A stretch of DNA of 64,000 nucleotides from assembly GCA_034638255.1 (NCBI GenBank), contig JAWPGT010000028.1:248001-312000 (forward strand), in the 5' to 3' direction. The position numbers and the translations under genes were made by a program. This stretch comes from Coprinus comatus. Taxonomy: Eukaryota > Basidiomycota > Agaricomycetes > Agaricales > Agaricaceae. The notes under the pieces are model-generated. The model saw only the letters and a program-made list of their open reading frames with translations. It had not been told where the DNA came from and made no database searches. Of the stretch, positions 11,822 through 23,760 are shown one piece after another; the first letter of the stretch is position 1; the number at the start of each line of letters is the position of its first letter.

Positions 11822-12353
11822 CTACTTCTCAGGATGATATATCATCCAACGAAAGTCAATCCTATCCCCCTCTGTAATTTGTTCCTGACAACCACCAACT
11901 TCCAAAACCTTACCATTCCTCTCGGCCGACCAAAAATGCCTACTATCCCCAGTAATTCCTGCGATAGTTTCAATCAGGTAGTCCTCAAACTCGGGGAACC
12001 AAGGTCTAGATGTGTAGAATAACTTTAGAAAAGTGATTGATCATGATGCATCAATCAAACTGAAAGACTAACCCATCAATTGAGAACCGATTCAAACGGG
12101 CCACATCATCTAGTGCCGAGTTGACTGTCGGACCTGGGAATTTGTGGGCATCATTATTAGTGCCATCACACGGGTGGGTTCCACCAGATTCCGTAGTTAG
12201 AGTATGTCCCTTTGTCACGACTGCCCCGTCGAAGATAACCTTGCCAGGGCCTTTGATATGCACGTGTACTCTTACTGGCCTATTGAAGGGTACAGCATAG
12301 GCGGTGGCTAAAGTTACTGCCAAAATAGTGAGAGTGGTGAAGCAGGTTTTCAT
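11822..12353 (-). CDS. Secreted DUF4430-like protein (two exons)
   Basis: Exon 1 (12073-12353) starts with a clear signal peptide (MKTCFTTLTILAVTLATAYA) and exon 2 is 11822-12005. The 67-nt intron joins the exons in frame to give 154 residues. The body shows the pattern seen in fungal DUF4430 (transcobalamin-like C-terminal fold) proteins. VHVHIKGPGKVIFDG comes first, then GGTHPCDGTNNDAH, PGPTVNSALDD, a run ending FPEFEDYLIETI, and a C-terminal VGGCQEQITEGDRIDF. The CDGTNN and GGCQ segments hold two Cys likely to form a disulfide. The bacterial and animal relatives bind cobalamin or attach to it, but fungal members have no established role. Family assignment rests on remembered pattern. Expected location is extracellular. 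Confidence 0.75.
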
Positions 12354-12770
12354 CCTTGTAAGATATCAAGGGTAGAGATCACCTTCCTGAAGATCGACTC
12401 GACGCTTTATACCAAACTTGAGAGTTTACTCTCGTGATTGTCTCTTGCTTCTTTTGAACTTGGCGTTCCTGTATTAGCGTTGTCCAACGTCCAACTTGCA
12501 TGGGAAGCGTGTTGTCCAATGTCAATGTCAGGAACTTCCCATGAGCATATTTTTGAAGTCTTCAGCTGATGGTTTTTGATTTACACAATATTCGTTCTAA
12601 CAGCGATAATACATTCGTATTTTCTCTCCCACCAACACATATTCTACTTCCGAACACTGTTTATAGACTCTATACGCAATGGCATCCTTGTTATGTAAAA
12701 TAAAAGTATAATACGTTGTTTATAACAAGCACAAAATAAAACCTTATCACTCAAACTAATTAATATTAAA
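12354..12770. other. Intergenic, no gene recognised
   Basis: Short AT-rich spacer between two minus-strand genes; it should hold the promoter of the DUF4430-like gene. Confidence 0.5.
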
Positions 12771-14211
12771 TCACTCTCTAATCATTGCCTCGGTGGTTCT
12801 AGTTCTTGTATCCTTAAGAAACTTAACCAAATCTGTACCCCCAGTCCCTTTCAATGGCTCCTGTGGCGAGGTCTCCAAAACACTAGTACGCTCCTCGCTT
12901 CCGGTCTTCCTCTCCATTGCAGCTTTAGCTGCCCTTCTAGCGGGACCTACAATGTAGAGAGTTGCAATAATCATATGTGCATCCCTAAACACTTTCAGTG
13001 CCGATACCGCTTCATTATAAGCCTTCATAAGGTCCTCATTCTGACTTCCAAGAACGAAATTCCGAAGTGGTCGTGGATTTTCTGATAGATGATTCAAAAA
13101 GTGACGATGGTTCTTCGGCATATATATTTGCATTCGGTTCATGAAAGAAGGTTGTTTGGAGGTGGCAGATGCTTGATGATCGATACCCAAGAATATATCA
13201 AGTACATGAACCATTGAGCTTTGTCCAGCACTTGGGCCAGACAATTCCGTTGGTTGATGTAAATCCGGTTCATCCTCTACCCCTTCAAATACCCATTTTC
13301 GCTTCTTCAAATCGGAATCCTCTCCCCTAAACCAAGGACGAACTTCGTTGAAGTATACGTCCGGTCGGCATAGTCTTTTGACATCCAGGAGTAGTACTCG
13401 AAGTTCATCGATGACCGAAACCATACGTTGGAGATATGCGGTTATACGTTGCACAGCGATTTTATCCCCGACGAACATTTCATCCATAGTCATTCGCATC
13501 AATTCTAAAGCTTCTACCCCTCTCAGCTCTATGCGTGCTGAGCACAAGTAAAATTCTTCTTCGTCTACCAAGTTAGTGAACATGGTGTGTGTACGCACGT
13601 TCTCCGGCGTAACCTCCTGGTCTCCTACTTTGGAGGTACCACGAGCAGTGTCAATGTACCAGTTATAAAGTACAGTATCCGAAAATGTTAGGAGGGGTGG
13701 AATACCTAATGTCTGAGAAACATGAAGCATAGGAATGGCAATAGACCGTGGTATGATTAAGGGTGAAACATCCACTGGCAATGATTGGACATAGAAATGT
13801 TGCAAGAACGCCAAAACTAAATGTGCCCGTCGTAGAAGTATTGGAGTGTCCAACCCCTTTGTAGAAAGTACGGGCGTCTATAAGCGGATGAAAGATGCGT
13901 CAGCACCATCAGTATGATATCGCGGAACACCAAAACACGTTCGGATCTTGCAAAATGCTACAAGGTGGACTCACTTTTCGAACTCTAGCTCGCCATAGTT
14001 CTGACGATGCCTTCTCTTCCTCCGTTATTCCAAATTTATCTCCAAGTTGAATTTTCGAAGCAACAGCGTCATCTAGTAGGGTCTCCCACAACTCCCAATT
14101 TGAGGGTAGTCGTTGGAGTGGTGGCTGAGGAGCCATAAATCCAGTTCGCGAGTCTACATCGAAAACGGGGATGTCTCCGTATGAAGGAAGATCTGTTGCC
14201 GGGTTGGACAT
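12771..14211 (-). CDS. Indoleamine 2,3-dioxygenase, copy 1
   Basis: Two exons (13975-14211 and 12771-13877) give about 447 residues, normal for fungal IDO. The N-terminus has DVDSRTGFMAPQPPLQRLP. Then follow IPRSIAIPMLHVSQTLGIPP, TFSDTVLYNW, EEEFYLCSARIELRG, RPWFRG, the conserved SGPSAGQSS, YMPKNHRHFL, FRDAHM and GTGGTDLVKFL. The His of FRDAHM is the expected proximal haem ligand. The enzyme opens the indole ring of tryptophan to N-formylkynurenine, the first step of the kynurenine/NAD pathway, normally in the cytosol. The acceptor after TTATAG at 13878 is chosen because it restores TPVL before the RRAH helix, matching the paralogue next door. The tandem neighbour on the same strand suggests local duplication. 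Confidence 0.93.
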
Positions 14212-15241
14212 AACGTGTTGGCGGTCGTGGTTGAGTTGTAGTACAGGAAGTTTGGTTAATGTTATAAAGCGAAACGTAAGGAACGATGTGAGAAAGCTGC
14301 CCGTAAGCTTTATGTAGATAATCCACAGCCTAGTACACAGCCAAGTAGGTAAGCCTGCGAAAGACTATGGTGATAAAAAGAATTATACCCCTGAATTTTG
14401 CCTCCTTAAAGACTTGGTTCTAAAAGGGTACCTTGTTGAGACCAAACGCTAAATTCCGATACACCGCGTACGCGTCTGGTAGGCCGCCGGGTCTTATCCG
14501 TATTGTATCAATTGCGATGGCGCTTGATATTTATATGGGTAGAAACGAGGGTGCTGGTGCTGTGATGTTTGATATCCCGGACAGGTAGATACATATGCCA
14601 CGTCTAAAACCGAGAAAGTCACATTCCATTGGTGTAGGATGAACGTAAGTTGGACAAGGAGTATGGTATCACCTGAAATGACAACGTACAATTCCGCTCG
14701 GGCGCAAGAGACTGTGTCTGAGTGTGCCCGAATTGTGCGTCTTGGATCACTCAGCTTACCGAGGTTATTTGGGTGGAGGAATATTTGAGTTGTAAGTTAT
14801 AAGGTTATAAGTGCGTTGGGGCTACTAATGGGAGATAGTCAGAACGGGGTAAACGTTGATGTTGTTTCCAATGCATGAGAAAGCTGTATATGTCCCAGTC
14901 AATACTCTGTCATACTGAGACGGAGCACCAAGATGATGTCTCACATAGCACGTGGCGTTGATGACATCACGGATCATAAATTTCGAAAGCCTATCCTCCT
15001 GAGTCTATCTGACTACTTATGAGTTGGGAGAGCATCTGCACCACCCGGAAAGCGCCTAGTGAGAATGCCGCTAAAGAATGGGGTGTATTGATTTGCTTGT
15101 TCTATAAACACCAAAATGAGAGGTGGGTCAAGTCGGAAGCACGAAGAGCAATCTAGGATATAAACGTTGTCTATAAATCCGGTATATATAAATCATCAGA
15201 ATAAATGAAGATAATAAATCAATTGAATACATCACTCATAT
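14212..15241. other. Intergenic between the two IDO genes
   Basis: About 1 kb with no coding series. It must hold the promoter of copy 1 and the 3' end of copy 2. A TTTATAAC-like sequence on the minus strand near 14265 is a possible weak TATA element. Confidence 0.45.
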
Positions 15242-16821
15242 TCATTTCTCTAAGTAAGCTCCTGCCGTTCTATCTCTGACTGCCTTTAAGAACTTGACAA
15301 GATTGGTACCACCAGTTCCCTTTATTTCTTGCTTTTCTGTGGCTTCGACACTGAAGGCCTTTTCCATCAAAAGGGCGTCACCATCCATTTTTGCGTCCCT
15401 AGTATCTTTAACGTCTACTTGATGAACAGTTACCACGGGCTCGGGTACATTCGTGGCCATGGCCATCTTCTGAGCACGCCTCGCCGGACCAATGATATAC
15501 AAAGCGACGACGATCATATGCCCATCTCTGAATTCCTTGAGCGCTTTGACTGCAGCATTGTACGCATTTAAGATAGGAGAGTCAGTAGTAGACTCGGCAG
15601 AAACATTTTCCACGAGAGCGCGAAGAGGTCGTGGATTAACCTGGAGATGTCGAAGGAAAGCTCGGTGATGACGAGGCATATAAGCACGCATGCGCTCTTG
15701 GAAAGATTTTTCTGGAAGTGGTGAGTCTGGTGAAGAACGTTCTGGAGTGACGCCCAAGAAAATATCCAGTGCTTGAATCAGTGAGCTCTGTCCAGCGCTA
15801 GCTCCAGACATCTCATTCATCCAATCCCCTAACTCGTCAGTATCCTCTTTTCCCTCGAATATCCAAGGTCTTTGCCAAGGGTCACTATCCGCCCCTCTAA
15901 ACCAAGGTCGGATATAATCATAAAATATTTGAGGGTCAACTCCTGCCTTGACGTCAAGCAACAAATCCCGTAGTTCATGAATGACAACAGTCATCCGTTC
16001 GAGGTAGGCTGTGATCCTATGGATGGCAATATCATCTCCAACGAACGCTTCGTCCATGGTCAATCGCATCAATTCCAGAGCCTCGGTACCGCGGAGTTCT
16101 ATACGGGCAGAAGTAAGGTAAAATTCTTCTTCATCTCTAGTCGAGGTAAATGTCGTCTGACAACGGAGGTTATCGATAGTGGGTATGTTGTCGTGTTCAG
16201 AATCACTGGTAGGAGCTGTACGATGAGTCCAATTATACAACACGTCGTCCGAATATGTCATTACTGGTGGTAACTGAAGCTGTGATGAGACTTTGAGCAG
16301 CGGAATAGAAAGCGGCCGGGGGATGAGGATTTGTTCAGTAGGGGGTAGTGTCTGGATATAGAAATGGAGAATCCAACATAAGACGTGATGAGCACGACGC
16401 AGGGCCCGTTCAGAAGCCTTCAGATTCTCGATGGGCAGAAGTGGCATCTAGAACAAGAAAGACGTATGAACATAAACCAACCCCGGTAATTAAATATATA
16501 TTTCACCTGCTTTACAAGTTCTCTCCATCGTCTAGACTTTAAGGCTTCTTGTGTTCCTCGCTCAGGTTCCATTTTTTCTACCCATCCAGCTAGTTGAAGT
16601 CTCTGTGACACAGCAAGATCCAGGGTGGATTCCCAGCTATCCCAAAGAGCAGGAAGACGATCTAATGGTGGTTGAGGTGGCATAAAGCCTGTGCGAGTGT
16701 CGACATCGAAATCATGTGCCGCAAGAGTAGTAGTGTCGACGAGCCCCTCAAGTTGTGGTAACAGAGGATCCGGTCGTGGTTGCGCAAGAAAATGGCCGGA
16801 GGGTAAAGACGTAAAGTCCAT
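15242..16821 (-). CDS. Indoleamine 2,3-dioxygenase, copy 2
   Basis: Two exons (16507-16821 and 15242-16447) give about 505 residues. The intron sits at the same position as in copy 1 (after VKQ, before MPLL). Copy 2 shares DVDTRTGFMPPQPPLDRLP, IPRPLSIPLLKVSSQLQLPP, TYSDDVLYNW, EEEFYLTSARIELRGTEALE, RPWFRGADSD, SGASAGQSS, YMPRHHRAFLRHL, FRDGHM (haem-ligand His) and GTGGTNLVKFL. It is longer than copy 1 because of an N-terminal extension of about 30 residues and an insert near the C-terminus before GTGGT. The reaction is expected to be the same. Gene order, strand and intron position show that the two copies arose by tandem duplication and then diverged. Confidence 0.93.
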
Positions 16822-17530
16822 GAGTAGCCAACGAGGTAAAAGGAAAAGAGATTATCGAATTTCCAACTCTATTCACTTGCATCTTATCATGATCACTAAG
16901 CGAATGAATAATCCCGACGAGCAGCCCTGATTTCCGCGGTGGCTGTGTTATCCGTTAAACATATGGTCTCTGCTGACATAAGCACCCGACGTGCGGCGAA
17001 CCGCCTCGGTAGCCGTTGCCCATGATATTCTTTCATCACGGTTTACTGATCAACATTTTGACAATGTGAAAGGAGGTCCTATTGTAAACAGACAATTTCT
17101 AGAAGTGAGCTTCAGAAGCTAACATTCAGGTCTGCTCAGACTGAACCGAAATTAAAATGCTGGGTAAGGGTATGGTCATTTGTTGCTTTTTGTCAACAAT
17201 CCGCATCCAAGACGGGAGAAGCAGAAGGCGTAAACGTATATGACATTATGAGCAACCAAATGTCATTTGCGTTCTGAAAGAGAGAGGGGCAAGAGTCAAG
17301 AGGGTGAGATGCGGAGATAGAGTTCCCACACGCTTTTGTGAAGAAGTAAGTTCTTGATGGGCAGTCTAATTGTTGTATTTCCCGAAGGAGGACACCGGCT
17401 CGAGTCTTTTGTTATCATAGTCCCGTGATCGACGACAGTAACAAAAAGACACAAGTATCTGAACAAAAGCAAGCTGTCCTTCCTCACTACCTTTTTGTTC
17501 TCCTCGATTCATTTCCTCAAATGCCACGGA
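16822..17530. other. Intergenic between divergent genes
   Basis: Shared upstream region of IDO copy 2 (minus) and the MYND gene (plus). No coding series or tRNA is visible. Confidence 0.5.
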
Positions 17531-17538
17531 TATATAAT
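17531..17538 (+). promoter_or_regulatory. TATA box of the MYND-finger gene
   Basis: TATATAAT lies about 52 bases before the ATG at 17590. It is followed by two copies of TTCAATAATTG, which may be incidental. Confidence 0.45.
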
Positions 17539-17589
17539 AGCGTTCAATAATTGTTCAATAATTGTTCAGTCTCCCAGGTCTCCTTAGCA

Positions 17590-18556
17590 ATGGCCACTGC
17601 ATACTACTCTCAACCTGCCGCCGCCAACTACCACACCGCCCCCGTGCACCAACACCGGGAACGAGGCTACCGTATCTGCGACCAATGTGGTGCTGCAGAG
17701 ACCCCAACTGTGCGATTTAGACTCTGTGGTGGCTGCGTGAGTATTACGTTAATCATCATTCACCTTCATTCAACTAACTATGACGACGCTTGTCTATCCA
17801 GATGGCTACTCAATACTGTGTAAGTCTTAACCACCTGTATTAGTTGCTACAACAACTGACATTTGTATTATAGTCACAAGATTGTCAGAGAATTCATTGG
17901 CCCGCTCATAGAACTATCTGCCAGCACACCGTCTCTCAGATGGCTGATGCGAAGCAACAATCACTTTCTGCCTTCGGAGACGAAACCATTACGAAGAACT
18001 TGCGCAGATTTGCTTCTGCGCATAACACTCTAATAGGATGGGCAGGGTTCCAAGCACTACAACTGAAACGTGTTCCTGCCAACATCAGGCAGAACGCTCT
18101 CCTCATTGAACTTGCTCCTCAAAATCACCCAGAATCGCATCGCCGGTGAGTCTGATCTCGTGCCAGTTGCTCATTCATTCCACTCATTCACCGTCATTTA
18201 GGTTCAAGGTTTCTGGCACACATATTGTACCCCGCCAATTTATTTATGACCCCTTGGTGATGGCTGACATCAAAAGGCGCGAAGATAGATGCCGAGCTAA
18301 TGGAGGCATTGGTACAATTATTATCATTCTACAATGCGGGAGTGTTAGCCAAGTTGTACCTGTGGAGGTAGATTCCCCAAGCACAATTTCCTGGGACTCC
18401 CGGGAAGACTGGGATAAGACGTTCAGACACTTTGTTAGTGAAGGAAGAACCGACTTCAAGCCCATATCAACCACAAAACGAGGGTGAGTCTCATCTACAT
18501 TCTGTATAGGAACTATTTCCTGACGGATTTGTTCCATCAGGATTTATTATGGATGA
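17590..18556 (+). CDS. MYND zinc-finger protein
   Basis: Five exons (17590-17736, 17802-17819, 17874-18145, 18202-18483, 18541-18556) sum to 244 codons plus a stop. Joining exons 1-3 gives a full MYND finger: CDQCGA, then CGGCMATQYCSQDCQRIHWPAH and the final C of RTIC. That is the complete set of Cys/His zinc ligands, and one exon is only 18 nt. The rest (from FGDETITKNLRRFASAHN) has no recognised domain. It includes an RRFKVSGTHIVP segment and a hydrophobic strand (GGIGTIIIILQCG). MYND fingers mediate protein-protein contacts. Agaricomycetes carry many such single-finger proteins of unknown role, and this looks like one of them. Confidence 0.88.
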
Positions 18557-21500
18557 ATAACTTCAAGATAACCCATTCACGCATTACATGATCTCACAAT
18601 TCCATACGACGCTTTCCATGACGTCCAACCATATTTACGGATACCCCCTTTCGACGTTGATCGTCTCGCAACATCTATCCATCCACTCGTCTCTCCGTAT
18701 TACCGGCTCATTCCCGGCTTCTATCTTTATTCTGCTTTCGTTTTCGCTTTCGTTCTGATTTTTCGTTCGGCTTATACGAAGCTCTATCGATTCGGTGGTT
18801 CCTTTGTACTATTTTTTCTTTATGATCACCACATGTATTTCTACTGCAATGTACAACCACCCACAATAGCACAATAGCATCACGCATCTTGGATATTTCC
18901 TTCTCGTTTAAGATCCTGGTAACTTGACATAGAACTTCTCCAAGTAAGAGAATGAATAATAAAAGAACTACGGGTACATGGTATCGCAATTGTGGCGGTT
19001 GCATCTCGTTCTACACTTTCATTCCACCCACGTCACTCATGACAAGAGTCAAGAATATCCAAAAATAGCCCTGATTTTGTGTAGGCCCCTATTCCAAAAA
19101 CGTGGTTCATAAACCCCGCTTCACTAGCCCTCAAGGCTTCAAGTGCTTCAACTCTTTCTCACTCGGGCTTCTCAGTCTATCCAAGATGAATTCAACGTCA
19201 TTCTCCACCGCTACCGGAAGCTCTGTCATTTCATGTCACATAAAGGCTGTGCTTTTGGTGTCTCTTTAGAAGAGAACAAGAAGTTTAGAACTATTGGAAG
19301 ACGATCATGTACTAAATGACAGATAGAAGAGAGGCTATAAATGTTTTCTGTCTTGGTATCTATCAGAATCAGACAGGAAGTTGAGTCAGTATGAGAAACT
19401 TGTGTGTCTTGTGTATTAGTTAGTACTTTCGATACCCAGGTCTTACAATTTGCTCATAAAGCCGGACTCGGTTTTAACTCTTCATCAAGGTCGCGTGTCC
19501 GAGATCAGGCTATTATTAGTTAGAACCCTGCCAGAACTAACTGTAATGTAATGTTGAACATCCGACTGTTGAACTGAGAAATGCAAATGGAGATAACGCA
19601 GTTGTGAATATGATTCTTGCTGAGTTCTGCACTCGCTTTTTTGATTGTATTGAGTCCGAGGAAAGAAACGTATGTACTGCATATGTAGTGTCTTGTTCCT
19701 CAAGATTAATTTTAATTTTTGTTTTGATAGGTGGTGGATATGGATCTTCTACCATAATATCCATTATGCCACATTAATTAAAAATGAACTGAGTATCAGT
19801 GTCGGATCATCAGTTCACCGCAGCCGTATATTTATTCAATATTACATCCACAATAATACAAAAAGAAACTATGTATCTACTCCAAAACACCGAGTGAAAC
19901 ATTTGGAGGCGGAGTAAAAAAGTAAAGAAAAAGACAAGGAAACTTCAGACGCAATAGTATAGACCTTGAGATAGGAAGGTGACCGTATTAGATGCACAAT
20001 CGCTTCGACCATCTTGGGATAAGATGTGTTAATGTATGTCAGATAGTATCATTCTATCGTGCATAATTCGGTATGTAGAAAACAATGATTAATCCCAATT
20101 CATCCAAGGCAACAGGTTGTTCAACTGACAGAGTTTAGCGAAATGGACAGTCTAGTACGGTAGTAATGAAACCCACTGTTCTGTGAGACTCGAGACTCCT
20201 TCCAAAATTAGGAGTACTGCGGACACTAGTAGTAATACATAGAATCAGAACATGGCCAGAGTTAACGAGGTATTGAAAGAAGTCGAAGTTTGGATCCTTC
20301 GTGATCGCCGCATCCCCCATTCCACCAGTGTAAAACACATTGAGAAACTTGAGTATTAAACGCCCCAAAGCCTAATGGCCACAAATTATCTATCTTCTAG
20401 GAGCACCGAGGAGCTCGAATTCTACTTCAATACATAGAAGTTGTGATAAAGAGCTTATTTAATGAACTTCATGAAACATACCCTGGATAAATGAATCCAG
20501 TGAGCCAATAACACAAATTTAGTGCTAATAAACTATAAGGTCTAAAAGTAGCCCATCCAGAACTTAGGGAGTGGATTCAGTCGTGAATATTAGATTCTGG
20601 AGATGATGATGTTACGAGGTTAAGTTATGTTGACGCTGATGAAGACATATATCTCTACTACTACGTCATGTGATGTAATGTCCAACAGTGAATAATAATC
20701 TCTACTTATAGGTTCTTGTGCATTTGAATCTGGATCCTTCTTGAAATGTCTGACTTTACAGTCATATATTTGATAAATCAACTTTCCATTACACAAAAAA
20801 CCCGGAAGTCAACGGTACAAACAGTCTACCGATTACTTTGTAGTATGACATTTACAAGTGAACGTCCACCTGCAACTTTGTATCACAGCATCAAGGGGCT
20901 CAGTGATCTCGCTATCGGACGGCGCCTTTGACGCATGTCCACATGTCTCAAAAACAGAAATAGATTTATTATCACAGAGGCATGATATAAATAGTACAAT
21001 GTCGCTGCTTCCACAATTATAGTCACCTTCAAGTTGGGTTGATCCCAGAAACTTGACTATTTTTATTGGTTGTAAGAGATGGTAGAATATGGGTTGATTA
21101 AAAATCCGATAAAAAGCTCCTTAAGGTGTATTTAAACGCCCCGGACCATGAGAACAGAGTAAATACTAAATGCTCCATCACACGTGTTTTTTTATACTAG
21201 TCACTAGCGGTGACAGACGGTCGATGATCAACGTTCAATTTGATATCAGAATTTAGTAGTATGTGAAGATCATAATCGAAGACACTACGTGTCTTCAAGC
21301 CAAAGTTGTACCACAGGCTCAAGGGCTAAAATTACATTAAGGGATATCTGGTTCAGGGGTTTTATTTACACTAGGAACTGATCTTTTCTACTATTAAATA
21401 TAATGTTGCGATACTAATTACTATATGTGAGAAACTGAAGGTAATTACAAACGATAAGACTATGCCCTTCAAAACTCTCTAATTCCATATTTCATTAATC

Positions 21501-22439
21501 AGAGATTTCAGCCGGCGTGTTTAGTAAACCACCGGAGAGGTGGTTACGACTTCGAGCGGGGCCCAAAATACGGGTTGCATATTCTTGGCGTTATACTTCC
21601 CACTACGCGCCAATCAACAGTTTACTGACAGTAAAGAAGCGAGAGAATCCAGAGAAACGGTATGGTCATGTCGCGGCCCATCATGTATTGTCGATGGGCG
21701 CTACAAGAAGCTCATCGGGATTCGGCAACGTCTTTGAAGTCAATTTCTCCGAAAAATAGACATAAATAAATTACGATTAGCACTCTCGTTTGGCTGTTCT
21801 TTCTCTTGGTCGTGTTCAGCATGAGTCGTCGCTGAAATTTGGATATCTAATGCAGAGAATGAAAGGGAAGGGAGATCGGAGTTTCGGATCAAATGTCGCC
21901 AGAAACGGATCAAATCCAGATTTCATATGGATTTTCTGAACGGATTATATTACAACATTTTACATTATAGAAGGCTTAAGAGGCTGGATAATGTTGATTC
22001 CTTGGCGACTCTGGTGACACAAAGTTCACATGGACCATGGCGAACCATCTAGTGGTACATCCTCTATTGTTAGTTTTCCAACAATTTGCGCCCAAAGTCA
22101 ATTCACCAATCAACAAATATTCAACGCCCAAACGTCTAACGCACTCACGGTCGCTAAGCAAAAATGACGGACAAGGGACACATTCAAAATGACCGCGATT
22201 CCTTCTGGGTGTACGAGGTAGTATAAAATCCATTAATGTTTGACCCAAGATTCCTCATCACATTTTCGTTCATTCTATCTCTCCTCTTCATTTACTCTTT
22301 TGGCCGGGTGCCTCATTCATTCTATTTCTAAAACTTTCTACTTGTTCTATCACACGAGTGGGTCATTTCCTGAATAGGATAATCTTAACAGACATACTAA
22401 AATTTGACTTCTACTATTACATTTTAATTCAGGATCATA
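18557..22439. other. Long gene-free stretch
   Basis: Nearly 4 kb without a convincing coding series. The only ORF of note is minus 18708-19004 (98 codons). It has a signal-anchor-like hydrophobic start (VPVVLLLFILLLGEVL) but a low-complexity basic tail, so it stays doubtful. No tRNA, terminal inverted repeat or tandem array was seen. The last few hundred bases probably hold the promoter of the secreted protein at 22440 (TATAAAA at about 22223). Confidence 0.45.
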
Positions 22440-23112
22440 ATGTTCGGCAAACTCGTTTCCACTCTCCTTCTTGCTTCCTTCGTCATCGGTGGTGTTATCT
22501 CTAAGCCTATGCCAGTTAGCAGAGGTATCTGTAAGTCTCTCAATTATCTGATAGTAAAAATAAAATAAGAATATTTCGGCTCACACTGGTTGATCAGCTC
22601 AAGGTATTTCGTTCAACCACTGGGGTGGTTTATCTTCATTCGACAACTTCGACAACTTCTACGGCGTTGACAATTTCGATGGATCCGTTCACTTCAACCC
22701 TATTGTTGACACTTCCTCCCATCTCGTTTGTCACACTCAAGCAGTCGAAATAATTCAACAACGCTTAGTCGTCTTACAAGAAATGGCAAAACGTATTATC
22801 CTCGAGCAGGTTTGCGAAGTTGAAACTCAAACTGTAGTTTTCCAACAATTCCATGCTAGCCTTGGTCATTTCAGTAACGATTTACATCGTGTTTCTGGTC
22901 ATGCAGTTGGATTTGATAGCGTTATTGCTGGTCGTTTCAACGATCTTTTTGTTGCTGATGGTTCTATTTCTACTCATAATTTGGGTTTCTCAGGTGTTGA
23001 AATTGGTTCTCATCATGTTGTCGTTGGTGGTCATAACTGGAATGATTTCACTTCTCCTGCTTCTGTATCTTCCGCTTTCGGTGCTGCTAATGTTGCTCTT
23101 TCTGGATTGTAA
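22440..23112 (+). CDS. Secreted protein of unknown function
   Basis: Two exons (22440-22530 and 22598-23112) give 201 residues. The N-terminus is a signal peptide (KLVSTLLLASFVIGGVIS). After it come an aromatic/acidic Asn-rich stretch (SFDNFDNFYGVDNFDGS), a VCHTQAVEIIQQRLVVLQEMAKRI helix and a long, regular region rich in G, S, H, V and F. Two Cys (VCHTQ and EQVCEV) could form a disulfide. I recall similar Agaricomycete secreted hypothetical proteins with NFDNFYG-type motifs, but none with a function. A TTTTAATTCAG just upstream of the ATG resembles a splice acceptor, so a 5'-UTR intron is likely and would place the TATAAAA near 22223 at a normal distance from the start of transcription. Confidence 0.75.
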
Positions 23113-23760
23113 TTATTTAGCTCAGGTGGACCCCCGATATAAAAGTTCGACGACATTTCATATATACACTGTACCTTATTTATGATATATGTTTGTTGTA
23201 TGAGCTTGATAGTTAGTAGTATATAATGCGGATGTAATTATGTAGTTAATGATGAACATGATTACACGCATATGCATGTGTTACCGTACGACCAAAAAGA
23301 AAGAAAGAAAAAAGATTTTAGTATTGTATATACAAGTTTTATGTTTGGGTGCATATTATTGAAACTTGAAGCCAAATCAAAAACTCATATACCTTTCCGT
23401 ACCACATACATTTCTCTTCCGGACTTCCTACTCTTTTACTGGCTTATTGAAAAGGTATTTTAATCGACTATTTGGCATTGTGTTACCCTCACAAGAGTTC
23501 ATTTACTTTGCATTAATAACACAGTGTCCATTTCACCTATTACTACAGGAATATCCTACAAAAATCTCCTCCTATAGCCTGATGTCATCTTATAACACTA
23601 CAATGTAGGATCCTACAAAAAGAAAAGAAGAGTTTCACAATGAAAGATTGTTCTCTTCTATCTCTTCATTCTTGACTTGAATATAATCATCATTGTGTGT
23701 ATAGTTCAGATTCCTTTGCATGTTGTATTGCTGATTCCGGTTAATCCTCGCGTAATGGTT
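23113..23760. other. Intergenic between convergent genes
   Basis: AT-rich spacer with the 3' regions of the secreted protein (plus) and the DUF7918 gene (minus). No coding series is visible. Confidence 0.5.

Noticed and set aside
11627..12022. 131-codon plus ORF
   Set aside because: Opposite-strand shadow of exon 2 of the DUF4430-like gene, which has splice and family support.
6429..17000. A secondary-metabolite gene cluster built from the zinc-cluster factor and the IDO pair
   Set aside because: No core biosynthetic enzyme (PKS, NRPS, terpene cyclase), P450 or transporter lies between them; co-location alone is not evidence.
18708..19004. 98-codon minus ORF with a hydrophobic start, possible small secreted protein
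   Set aside because: The region after the hydrophobic segment is low-complexity and basic, and there is no promoter or splice context. Likely chance.
21517..21759. 80-codon plus ORF in the gene-free stretch
   Set aside because: No motif, no splice neighbours and an overlapping ORF of similar length in another frame; random.
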